A stretch of 64,000 bases of DNA, from the NCBI RefSeq assembly GCF_009901525.1, contig NZ_CP019288.1:1674001-1738000 (forward strand), given 5' to 3'. Below the pieces are notes generated by a model, which ran no database searches, was not told where the DNA came from, and saw nothing but the letters and a program-made list of their open reading frames with translations. Each line of letters starts with the position of its first letter. Position 1 is the first letter of the stretch. Positions 53,701 to 63,900 of the stretch are shown here, piece after piece. This stretch comes from Kordia antarctica. GTDB lineage: Bacteria; Bacteroidota; Bacteroidia; Flavobacteriales; Flavobacteriaceae. The translations under genes and the position numbers were made by a program.

Positions 53701-56700
53701 GATCGTTGGAAACTCATATAACAATGTTTTTGATTGAGAACCAAGATCTTTTTCTATCGTAAGATTTATTCTTCCAATAATAATGGAATCTATACCAAAT
53801 GCATCAAATTTTTCGTCACTATCTATACGTGCTGGATCTAGTTTTATTTCTGTTCCAATAAGTTCTTTTAGATATGTTTCTGTTTTTTCTAATAAAACGG
53901 AAGTGTCTATTACTGAAATATCTATTGTGGTTGAAACTGCTTTACTTTCTTCGTTTTCATTTGTTGTTTCCTGTTGAAGATACGCACTAATTTTTGATGC
54001 TTTTCCATATAAAGCAACTCCTTGCGTGATGTCTGAACATAGAAATTGTTCAAAATATTCGAGTCCAATAGCTGTTTCAATAGGATAAATTCCGATGAGT
54101 TTTTTTCCTTGTTCTATTTCATTTTCTGGAAGTTGTATGCCTCCATCTTTCCAAAATGGCCAGTTTATAGAAAGTGTTTTACCAAAACGTTCGTTATCAT
54201 TTGCTAAGGTATTTCTGTATCCAGCGAAAGCGTCTAAAAAGTGATTTCCGTATGCATAATCACATTGCCCAAAGTTCCCTAATACGCCAGCAATGGAAGA
54301 GAATAGTACAAATAAATCTAAATTTTCGTCTTTAGTAGCTTTATCCAAATTGATTGCTCCATAAACTTTCGGGTCAATCACTTGTTGCATTTCTTCCGTA
54401 GTCTTCTTTAAAATAAAACTATCTCTACTTACACCAGCACTGTGAATGATTCCATTGATATGAGAAAATTTGTCTTTGGTTACTTTCACAAGCATTTCCA
54501 TGTCTTCCAGATTTGTAACATCTGCCTGAATGTAATATGCTTCTGTATTGAATGCTTTTAGTTTGTCAAGTTTTTCTTGATGCTTTTCATTTAGAGGCGA
54601 TCTTCCAAAAAGCACTAATTTACATTGAAACTTTTTGGCTAGATATTCGCTAAATAGATAACCTAATCCGCCAATTCCGCCAGAGATAAGATAGACTCCG
54701 TTGTGTTTTATTGGCAAATCCGTTAGGTTGTTTTGCGCAGGCGTAAACGAAGTTAACGTTCTAATGTAACGTTTGTACTGATTGTTTTTGTGGAATATAT
54801 ATTTTACTTCATTTTTATTCCAGTTTTCATCTTCAAATTCATTGGTAGTTAATTGCAGTTTATCTGAAACATTTATTTGATCTTCTTTTTTGTGATCAAG
54901 CAGTATAATTTTAGCCTGATATTTTGGATTTTCTAACGTAAGTGTTTTGAAAAACCCTCCAAGAGCTTCATTCAATGGAGTTTCTAAAGTATCAGTATTT
55001 GGAAGAAGCGTTAGTATTTTGAGTGGTTTTTGCGTTTTTAATCGCATCAACGCTTTACTCAAGAAAAAGAGTGCATATATTCCTGAATTCAGCTGTTGTG
55101 TTACGCCGCTTTTTTCTTCCAGCGAAAGCTGTAAAGAACTTTGATAAATTATTTTAGAAGGAAGTAATTTTTTGTTTTCCAACGTTTCAAGAAGCTGAAT
55201 GAAATCTTCTTCACGTTCTTGGTTTATACTATAAACGTTTGCGTCTAATTCTTCAAATACACCACCTAGTTTTACAAAGACAATATTGTTTTCGTCCTGC
55301 GACTGATTGTACTTATTTTTATACGTCTTGAATAATTCACCATTGACATCAAATATTAATACCGGACCATTTAGTTTCGCTTCATCTTCAGAATTTTGCG
55401 CTAATGTCATTGCTTCCCAACGTGTACGATAATACTGTTTTGAAGGTTTTTCTTCGCTCTGTTTTATGACATCAGCACTGATAATCGTGTCCGTTAAGTT
55501 ATCAACTATACTATCTGCAATGGAATCAGTGAGCGTATCTAGTATTTCTAAATTCTGTGGTTTTGGTGCCCAATATTTTTCTTTCGCAAAAGGATATGTT
55601 GGTAAATTTATACGGTTTGGTTTGTGATCTCCGTAGAATTTATTCCAATCCAATTCAAAACCATTTGCCCAAATTTCGGCTAGTTTTGTATTATTTTTGG
55701 CAGTAATCCATTCGTCTACCAGTTTTTCAAAAGCTTCGTCAGCTTCAAATGTTTCTGCATTTTTAGACGATTTTGTTGTGTATAGATTTGGGATGTTTCC
55801 AGTTCCAATAATATATTCTTCAAGTTTATCACAAAGTTGCGCTACTGAATTGACAACAATTGCTACACGCTTTTTCATTTCTTCTCTCCCAACTTGAAGC
55901 GTATATGCTACATCTTCAAGATTAATTGATGATTTTTTTGATGAGATATGATCATATAAATCAGTAACTTTTTGTTGTAATTGATCTTCTGTGCGCGCCG
56001 AAATTGCGATCAGTACACCAGAAGCATCAATTGCAGGACGTTTGTTAGCATCATTTTTTTCTTGCGGATATTCTTCAATAACCACGTGTGCATTGGTTCC
56101 GCTGAAGCCAAAAGCACTAATTGCAGCTCTACGCAACGGACTTTCAATACCTGGAAGCTGATTCCATTCTTTTGTCTCTCTTGAAATGTAAAATGGTGAT
56201 TTTTCAAAATCGAAGATCACATTTTCTTTTTCAACATTTAAACTCGGCACTAAAGTTTTGTTTTGCATAGAAAGCAATACTTTGTGCAAACTTGCCATTC
56301 CTGCCGCTCCAGAGGTGTGTCCTAAATTACTTTTTACAGAACCAATAGCGCAATAATTACGTTTATCAGTTTTTTCACTGAAAGAGGTTGATAAAGCTTC
56401 CAATTCTATCGGATCGCCCAATTTTGTTCCTGTTCCGTGCGCTTCTACATAACTTATCGTAGCTGGATCAATGTTATATCGGGAATAAATTTCGCGTTCT
56501 AATTCTATTTGACTGTTTACACTTGGCGCGGTAATTCCGTTGGTTTTTCCATCTTGATTAATACCTGATCCAAGAATAACTCCATATATATGATCGTTGT
56601 CTCTTTCTGCATCTTTTAATCGTTTGAGTACAACTGCTCCTGCGCCTTCTCCTGGAACGAATCCGTTTGCCGAATCGTCAAATGTTTTACATTGCCCTTC

Positions 56701-57843
56701 GGCTGATAACATACCTGCTTGGCACATTCCGAAATACGATTCTGGTGCTAAATATAAACTAACTCCACCAGCAAGTGCCATGTCAATTTCGTTGTTTAAA
56801 AGTCCTTGACATGCTACGTGCATTGCTACTAATGATGAGGAACATGCAGTATCAAAAGGAATTGCAGGACCTTTTAAGTTTAGAAAGTAAGAAATCCGTG
56901 CCGCGCCAATTGCAAAACTATTTGCCGTCGTGTTTACAGACGAATTAGATTCATCTTTAGACATGATATAGGAATATTCATTACTCATAATTCCCATGTA
57001 CACGCCACATTTTTCGTCGCTCAACGTTTTTCGTGCATATCCAGCATCTTCAAAAGCTTTGTAACTTTCTTCTAAGAAAATACGATGTTGCGGATCCATC
57101 GTTTCTGCTTCCGCTGGAGAAATTTGAAAGAATAAAGGATCAAAACAATCTACATCGTCCAACATTCCTAACCATTTGCAATAGATTTTATCTTTTTTCG
57201 TCGGATCTGGATCGTAATGTTTATCAACGTCCCAACGAGATTTTGGAATTTCTACGACTGAGTTTTTACCAGCTTTTAAATTTTCCCAATATTGATCTAA
57301 GTTTTTTGCTTGCGGATATCTTCCAGAGATTCCGACAATGGCAATTTTTTCATCTTCAAAACCCTTTTCAGATTTTACAACCTTTTCAACCTGCTTTTCA
57401 CGTGTCTTTTTAGTAAGTGTTGGAAACGATTTTAAACTGTTTAGCGTTGCACTAGATTGCGGTTGTGGTTCAGCTATTACTTGTATTGGTGATTGTATCT
57501 GTACTTTCGGTTTAACGACTGCTTCAACTTTAATTGATGGTTTCGCTTCAATAGGTGTTTGTGTAGGTTTTTCTTCAACAACTGAAGTTGGTTTGTTTGC
57601 TAATTCTTTAACTAAAAACGCCGTTAATTCATTGACTGTTGAATAGTCGTAAACTTTTGTCGACGAAAGTTCAAGACCGAATTCTTTATTGATAGCTTTT
57701 ATCCACTCCACACCAACAATGGAATCCAGACCTATGTCTGTAAACGATTTGTCAGCGTCTATTTCAGAAGGCTCTAAATAAAGTGCCGCAGCGAGACTTT
57801 TGATTAGAGAATTCTGTATTTGTATCTTGGTTAAACTATTCAT
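50800..57843 (-). CDS. trans-AT polyketide synthase protein 2 (ACP-KS-KR-ACP-KS-DH)
   Basis: 2347 residues. ACP about 10-80, Ser41 in GLDSIVGVEW with Trp47 six residues later, the sign of a beta-branching ACP. KS1 about 165-600 with Cys334 (DTACSSS). KR about 800-1270 with GGIGGLG and CDYAYGN Tyr. ACP2 about 1340-1420, FGIDSII. KS2 about 1460-1900 with DTACSSS and GHGTGTQ. A post-KS linker ends in YPFAKERYW, then a DH of about 290 residues at the C-terminus with HKVNGVKIFP (H-x3-G-x4-P) and LLDGALQ. The protein begins with an ACP and ends with a DH, so both ends are mid-module. It shares no AT and has a 72-base gap to protein 1. Confidence 0.93.
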   Translation of the reverse strand: MNSLTKIQIQNSLIKSLAAALYLEPSEIDADKSFTDIGLDSIVGVEWIKAINKEFGLELSSTKVYDYSTVNELTAFLVKELANKPTSVVEEKPTQTPIEAKPSIKVEAVVKPKVQIQSPIQVIAEPQPQSSATLNSLKSFPTLTKKTREKQVEKVVKSEKGFEDEKIAIVGISGRYPQAKNLDQYWENLKAGKNSVVEIPKSRWDVDKHYDPDPTKKDKIYCKWLGMLDDVDCFDPLFFQISPAEAETMDPQHRIFLEESYKAFEDAGYARKTLSDEKCGVYMGIMSNEYSYIMSKDESNSSVNTTANSFAIGAARISYFLNLKGPAIPFDTACSSSLVAMHVACQGLLNNEIDMALAGGVSLYLAPESYFGMCQAGMLSAEGQCKTFDDSANGFVPGEGAGAVVLKRLKDAERDNDHIYGVILGSGINQDGKTNGITAPSVNSQIELEREIYSRYNIDPATISYVEAHGTGTKLGDPIELEALSTSFSEKTDKRNYCAIGSVKSNLGHTSGAAGMASLHKVLLSMQNKTLVPSLNVEKENVIFDFEKSPFYISRETKEWNQLPGIESPLRRAAISAFGFSGTNAHVVIEEYPQEKNDANKRPAIDASGVLIAISARTEDQLQQKVTDLYDHISSKKSSINLEDVAYTLQVGREEMKKRVAIVVNSVAQLCDKLEEYIIGTGNIPNLYTTKSSKNAETFEADEAFEKLVDEWITAKNNTKLAEIWANGFELDWNKFYGDHKPNRINLPTYPFAKEKYWAPKPQNLEILDTLTDSIADSIVDNLTDTIISADVIKQSEEKPSKQYYRTRWEAMTLAQNSEDEAKLNGPVLIFDVNGELFKTYKNKYNQSQDENNIVFVKLGGVFEELDANVYSINQEREEDFIQLLETLENKKLLPSKIIYQSSLQLSLEEKSGVTQQLNSGIYALFFLSKALMRLKTQKPLKILTLLPNTDTLETPLNEALGGFFKTLTLENPKYQAKIILLDHKKEDQINVSDKLQLTTNEFEDENWNKNEVKYIFHKNNQYKRYIRTLTSFTPAQNNLTDLPIKHNGVYLISGGIGGLGYLFSEYLAKKFQCKLVLFGRSPLNEKHQEKLDKLKAFNTEAYYIQADVTNLEDMEMLVKVTKDKFSHINGIIHSAGVSRDSFILKKTTEEMQQVIDPKVYGAINLDKATKDENLDLFVLFSSIAGVLGNFGQCDYAYGNHFLDAFAGYRNTLANDNERFGKTLSINWPFWKDGGIQLPENEIEQGKKLIGIYPIETAIGLEYFEQFLCSDITQGVALYGKASKISAYLQQETTNENEESKAVSTTIDISVIDTSVLLEKTETYLKELIGTEIKLDPARIDSDEKFDAFGIDSIIIGRINLTIEKDLGSQSKTLLYEFPTIKELSAHLHVEAKQQLIKLFDMSPKNVEVAIVTKETKVVATPAYTEEKGIDSHVENEPIAIIGVHGIYPKSEDVNKYWENIKKGKNLVDVVPEDRWDCEAYYDENPEKSTEGKIYSKWGGFIKDVDKFDPKFFNITTEDANMMDPQERLFLESVWGTIEDAGYTKNSLKTHYSKGKGSDVGVFVGVTTHTYNLIALDEWNKGNYLNSSSLTWSIANRVSYLMDFQGPSMPIDTACSSSLVSIHMACESLRKKECQVAIAGGVNLYLHHSKYHSLCKKGMLAKGNKNYSFGAGDDGFVPGEGVGSVLLKPLSKAIADKDHIYAVVKGSAVGHGGSSNGYSAPNPNSQATLIEETLQNAKVHPETISYVEGHGTGTQLGDSLEILSLNNAFKSKVEKKQFCSIGSVKANIGHTESAAGIAGVTKILLQLKHKLLAPTINSEEVNPNINFEKSPFYLQHTLSKWEHLPNVPRRALINSFGAGGVNACLVLEEFVDAKTKVEKPKETGSHLIVFSAKSNESLLKYVNKYLIVLGENRNLSLADLAYTLQTGREAMQVRLAFIVSNRIELMEQIKNWKQDISDKNIFETKEGTVQTIKNPTKEEKIHIDSLLENKNLTELAKIWIEGIKMDWENLYTTVDEPKRVSLPTYPFAKERYWITDNTPTNKQTKTARNNTEQLHPLVSHNISTLRQIGFSSLLDHTEYYAEDHKVNGVKIFPGAGFLEIASVSGSLAGEKKVQKIKDIVWIHPLTFQDVPKSIQTYLKQSGSGTQYEVTSLNEVSERITHCEGKILYQDNSNHSNGVDEKIDLEALTNTCHTTITSSNYYESFEKSGIKYGAAFQTVRELHISDSFALAKLEIATNLQTDFDQYMLHPSLLDGALQTVAGLVGSTNTDKSYLPFAIDELEIIRPLTQTCYAFVEFADHKGNMQSDIKKFNIQIVNRKGALLVRIKNFYARAIATVETPSQQATVSQ

Positions 57844-57915
57844 TTTTGGCTTTTGTTGAGTGTTCTTTGTGTGGTTATATTTTGTTTCCCGTAGGTATTT
57901 TGATAGACTGAATCT

Positions 57916-60900
57916 TTACGAAACTGTTGTTGATGTTCCTTGCTTTGAACTTACTTCTTTAGTTAAAAATTTCGCAAGTTCATTGATGGTAGCGTAATCG
58001 TATATTTTTGTGGAAGACAACTCCATATCTAGATTTTTGTTGATTATTTTTATCCATTCAACACCAACAATAGAATCTAAACCAATGTCTGTAAATGATT
58101 TGTCTGGGTCAATTTCAGAAGATTCTAAGTACAGCGATTTCGCCAATGTATTTATAAGCATTTGTTTTAGTTGCTCTTTTGATTGTCCCGAACCTTTTTC
58201 ACTGACAACTTCCGTGGGTTTTGGTGTTACTGCATCGTTAGAAATATTCGAAGTTGAATCAGTATCTGGAATTGTTATTTTTCGAAGTTTGACTTCTGTT
58301 TTACTTCCGGAACTAGAAGCTTCCGCTAGATTGTTTAACTGTATTTTCGGAGCTTCAATCGTTTTAACACTTATTGTAGCATCTTCTACTTTTTGCGCAA
58401 TACCTAAAGTTACAGTTGTTGGCTTTTCTGAAATTCTTTTTAATACAATTGAATTTTGTGAATTGAAATCACTCAGTTTTACAGCACTTGGTTTGTCCAA
58501 TTCTGAAATCGAAATTGTTTCTACTTTTGGAATTAAATTGATTGCTGTATTTGCATGAAGCACTTCGTTCAATTCAATTTGTTGCAACTGTAAACCTATA
58601 ATTTGCGCACAAACATTTCCGTTAGCATCACATATATCTGCATCAATACAAATCGTATTGTTTGAAGCATCATTTTGTGCATATCGAACAAAAACTGACA
58701 TTTCTTTTTCGAACGCTTTGTGTATAATAATTGAATCCGTTGAAACTGGCGTAAATGTATGATTTGCAACGAGTTTCAAATCTGTATGCAAACAGATTGA
58801 CGCTTGCACTACACTATCTAAAATAGTTGGATGCAATACGAAATCTGCTTCGCTTTCTTCAATTACTTTAGGCAACCGAATTTCCGCTAAAAGCTGATTT
58901 TGACTGCGATATATAGCTTCAATTACTTGCGTTGTTGTTCCATAATTAAAACCTATCTGACTGAAAGCATTGTATACATCTTTTGCTTCCCAAGTTTTTT
59001 TCTCCAATTGATTTTTTAAATCTTCTAAGTCATAGCGAATTGCTTGTTGTTTATCTACATAAACTGCCAAACCTTGCGAATGAATAATTTCGCCGCCATT
59101 GGTACCGCTATATATTTCAAAGTCAATTTGATCATTTGCCGTTTTGAATAAAGCAATATCAATTTTTGTATTTCCGTTAAGGACAAATGGTTTTCCCCAT
59201 GATATTTCGCGCAATTCAAAAGAAGTTGAAGCATCCAATATTGGTTTTGCACGTTCAATTGCCGCACGAGCCATTTCTAAAGCTGCCAAAGCCGGCAATG
59301 CTTTTTGAGCATCTTCTCCATTGAGTTTTAATTGGTAATCTTTTATAAAAAATTCTTCACCACTAAAAATTGTACTATAGGTGTGTTGCTCTAAATCAGA
59401 TGTATTTGCATGTACTAATGGATGTAATATTGTAGCAACATTCTCTTTTACTTCAAGTTTTCCTCTTAATTCAGGTGCATTCCAATATTTCTCTTTTGCA
59501 AACGGATATGTTGGTAAACTTAGTAATTGAATTTTTTCATCGTTGTAAAACTTGTTCCAATCTAAATTCAATCCTTTCGCCCAAAGTCCAACTATCTTAT
59601 CATATTTTTCTTGAGTAATCCATTTTGCAATCGTTTCTTCAAAATCGGTATCTGTATTAAAAAGCGAGATTGTTTCCTTGTTTTGCTGCACTTGTCCGTG
59701 AAATACACCTTCAATTTGTTCTTCTCCGTTCACAAACGCTTTCAGTTTCTCTAGTAATTCTTCAATTGAATTCACTATAAAACCAACACGTTCGTCCATC
59801 GCTTCTCTTCCTATTTGCAATGTATATGCTAATTGAAATAGATCGATTTTTTCTTCAGATGATGCGTGCGTGCGTTCAATAAAATTATAAAGTTCATGTA
59901 CTTTTTGTTTTAATTGCTCATCAATTCTAGCTGATAATGGCACAATTGCATACGGACTATTTAGTATAGTTTCATTTACAGTAGTATCATATTCTTGAAT
60001 GATGATATGCGCGTTAGATCCGCCAGCGCCAAAAGAAGATAATCCTGCGGTACGTGGTATTTGTTTTCCGTCAACTGTTGGTTTCTCCCAATTTCTTAAG
60101 GTTTGATTGATCTCAAACGGAGACTTTTCAAAATCTATATTAGGATTCAATTTTGCTGAATGCAACGATGGAACAATTTGTTTATACTTCATTTGAAGCA
60201 ACACTTTTGTAAGACCTGCAATTCCTGCCGCAGATTCACAATGTCCAATATTGGATTTGGAAGATCCTACCAAACAACGACTTTCGCCTGCTTTTAACTG
60301 ATATCCTTTAGTTAATGCTGTAATTTCTATCGGATCGCCCAATTTTGTTCCTGTTCCGTGTGCTTCTACAAAGCTAATATGTTTCGGATCTGTTCCAGAT
60401 TCTCGCAACGCTCTCGAAATTGCACTTGCTTGTGCATTCGGATTTGGAACTGTATAACCGTTCGTTTTTCCACCGTGATTTAATGCACTTCCTTTTATAA
60501 TTCCGTAAATATGATTTTTATCTTTTACTGCTTCTGATAATTTTTTCAGTACAACTGCGCCAACACCTTCTCCCGGAATATATCCGTCGCCGCCTTCACC
60601 AAAACTCTGGCAATGTCCGTCACTCGATATAAATTGCCCAGAACTTAGCATGCTGTATTTGTTAGCATCAATACTCACATTTACGCCTCCAGCAATGGCT
60701 AAATTTGTACGTCCCATTTTGAGATCCTGACACGCCAAATGAATTGCTGTTAATGAAGAAGAACACATTGTATCTAATGTCATACTTGGTCCGTGAAGGT
60801 TTAGGAAATACGAAACTCTGTTCGCAATACTTGCCAAACTTCCCGATAAATTGTATTCTCCATACATGACTCCAACATAGACTCCAACTTGTCCTGCTTG

Positions 60901-63900
60901 GTCGTTTTCAACAGGAATTTGCAATCGTTCTCGTGTAAAACCTGCATCTTCAACCGCCATCCACGCATGTTGTAAAAACAAACGTTCTTGCGGATCAATG
61001 TAACTTGCTTCTCGTGGAGAAATATTAAAAAACCTTGGATCAAACTCATCTACACCTGAAATAAATCCGCCCCATTTACTGGAATGTTTCCCCGGATTCT
61101 TTTTATCATCTGTGTAATAATCTCTCCAATCCCAACGCTGTGCTGGCACTTCTGTGACACAATCTTTTCCATCGCGAAGATTGTTCCAATAGGTTTCAAT
61201 ATCCATTGATGCTGGATAACGACCACTTAAACCAACAATTGCAATGGGTTCGTTGTGAATTTCTTGTGACGAATTAGTGTTTGTATTATTATTACTATTA
61301 GATTGTCGCTGAAAATTTCGTAATCCGCCTCTTTGTCTTCCTGTTACTTCAACTTTCTTAGTTTCCGTTACAACAATTGGTTCTGCTACTTTTTTGGCAG
61401 TTGGTGTTGGAATTGACAAAACAGTTGCCAATTTATCTTGAAAATTCTCTGAGATATATTCGCTTAGTTCATCAATCGTTTGATATTCAAAAAATAGCGT
61501 TTTAGATAAGTTTCCAAACGTTTTTTCAAGTTTTCCTGTCAGATTCATGGCAACTACAGAGTCAATTCCGTAGCGTTCTAAAGCTGCACTTGTATCTATT
61601 TTATGAACTGCTATTTTTAATACTGACGAGAATTCTTTACGTATATATTCGCGTGTTTTTGCTAGTAAATTATCTGGAATTGCTCCTACAGTTTCAGCTT
61701 CTGGTTTGCTAACTGTTTCTGTTTTTGGTGTGATGATCGCTGCTTCTACTCCAACAATTGGTTTATTAATCAATAACTGACGTACTTTCTTCAAATCGCC
61801 TTCAATGACTAACATTTGAGAAAGACCAAGTTCCATACTTTGATAGAAAGCCAATTTCCCTGTGGCAGTTTGCAATGGAAATACGCCCGTTTCGCGTTGC
61901 ATTGCGTCCATGACTTCTTGGTTGAGGTTCATTCCACCACTTTCCCACAAAGGCCAATTGATCGCATATAATTGAGTATTATTTTCTTTCTGACTGTTTC
62001 TATACGTTGCTAGTTGGTCTAAAAACCCGTTTGCAACTGCATAATCCGATTGCCCAGGATTCCCTAATAAGGAAACTCCCGAAGAAAAGAATACCATGAA
62101 ATCCATGTCAATATCTTTAGTAGCCGAATCCAAATTGAACGTTCCTGTTACTTTTGGCTCCAATACTTGTTGGAATTCTTTGGTTGTTTTTTTCAGAATA
62201 TAATTATCTGAAATCATTCCTGCTGAATGAATAATTCCGTTTAATTGTTTGTGTTCAGTAATTACAGCATCTACACATTTTTGTACTTCTTTTAGGTTTA
62301 AAATATCTAGTTGACGATATTCAACTCTATTTTTATTTCCAGCTAATGCTTCAAGCTTGGCAGATTTGTCTTTGCTTATCGCAGAACGACCAGTTAGAAT
62401 AACTTTCGCTGTTGTTGTTTGTTGAAGAATTTCCTCTGCGAATAGCTTTCCTAAACCTCCAAAACCTCCAGTAATGATGTAAACACCTTGTTCTTTAAAC
62501 GATATTTTTGGTTCTTTTTCTACAGTTTCAATTTCTTTTAATTGCAATACATATCGCTTTCCACTTTCATATTTTACAACCGTATCATTCGAATTTGTTA
62601 GATTGAAACGCAATTGACCAACCAAAGTTTCTAACGATTGTTTTTTATCTGTAAAGATGATTTGACCAGAAAACTGAGGATTTTCCAACGCTGCCGTTTT
62701 CAACATTCCTGAAATTCCTGCTAATAGTTCATTTTCAGCTTCATTCCCAATAACGAGTTGCACATGTACTTTTCCTTTGTGCTTGCTTTTGAGTACATTT
62801 TGAATGTTTTCAAAGCAATTCAAAGCAACTTCACTATATTTTTCAGCAATATTCTTTCCCTCAGCAATTGTAATTGCGGAACAATTGGTATTCGGAAAAC
62901 TCTTTTCAAGTTCTTTTGTAGCTATCTCCGATAAATTGTACGCAATGATTTCTTTGTGAATAAATGTATCTTCCTTTATAAGTGAGCTTTTCTCTTCAAT
63001 AGTAGCTTCCCAAATTTGTTTTGCAAATAATGTAGCTGTTTCAAGATTTGCTGGTGCTACCTTTTTACTTTCGGTTGTAAATGTTTTTGAAGTAAATCCT
63101 TTGAGTTTTACACAAATATTCCCTTCCGAATCATAAACATCAATGTCTAATTTTATAATTTTATCTTCAGCCTTACTACCTTTTGCATAATTAACTAACA
63201 CATACATTTCTTTGGTACACGCTGCAATCACACGAATGTTCTCCAAGGCAAAAGGAACCATTGGACTTTCACCAAGATTGTTTAAGTCTTCTGTTAACCC
63301 AATGCTAGCTTGCAAAGCGCCATCTAATAAACTTGGATGTAATATATATTTGTCTTGCGCTGCTACAAATTCCTCAGCCAATTCTAATTTCGCCAATAAT
63401 TGATTTTCTCCTTGATATATTTTTGAAACTACTCTGTGCGCCGCGCCGTATGCTAATCCCAAAGAATCGTAGGCTGCATAAATAGCATCAGAATTAAGTT
63501 CTCCGCGTTTCATTTCTGATTTGGCTTGCTCAATATCGAATACTTCTACTGCTGTTTTATCCAAATAATCAAGTTGTCCTTGACAATGAACAACCTCATC
63601 AGTGCCAGTGTCTTGACTGTAAATTTCGAAGTCTATCTTTCCATCTTCTGTAGTTGTTAATGCAATATTGAGTTGCTTAGTTTCTAATGAGAAAAACGGC
63701 TTTAACCAAACAATATTTTGAATTTCTAATACACTCGATTCGGTCAATTTTGGCAATGCATTTTCTATCGCTACACGCGCCATTTCCAAATATGCAACGC
63801 CTGGCAATACTTTAGCAAATTGATTTTCGCCAAGTTTTACTTTGTGATCTTCAAGAAAAGATTCATCTCCAGTTAAAACAGTACTATAACTTTGCTGATA

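Noticed and set aside
36558-57843. A thioesterase hidden at the end of a PKS protein or among the discrete genes
   Set aside because: No G-x-S-x-G alpha/beta-hydrolase motif in the right setting was seen; the only hydrolases are the MBL-fold and AT-fold proteins.
58010-58558. 182-codon open frame on the plus strand inside PKS protein 1
   Set aside because: It is the antisense of the Ser/Thr-rich linker and final ACP region; low-complexity coding on the other strand explains the long frame, and it has no start context or neighbour.
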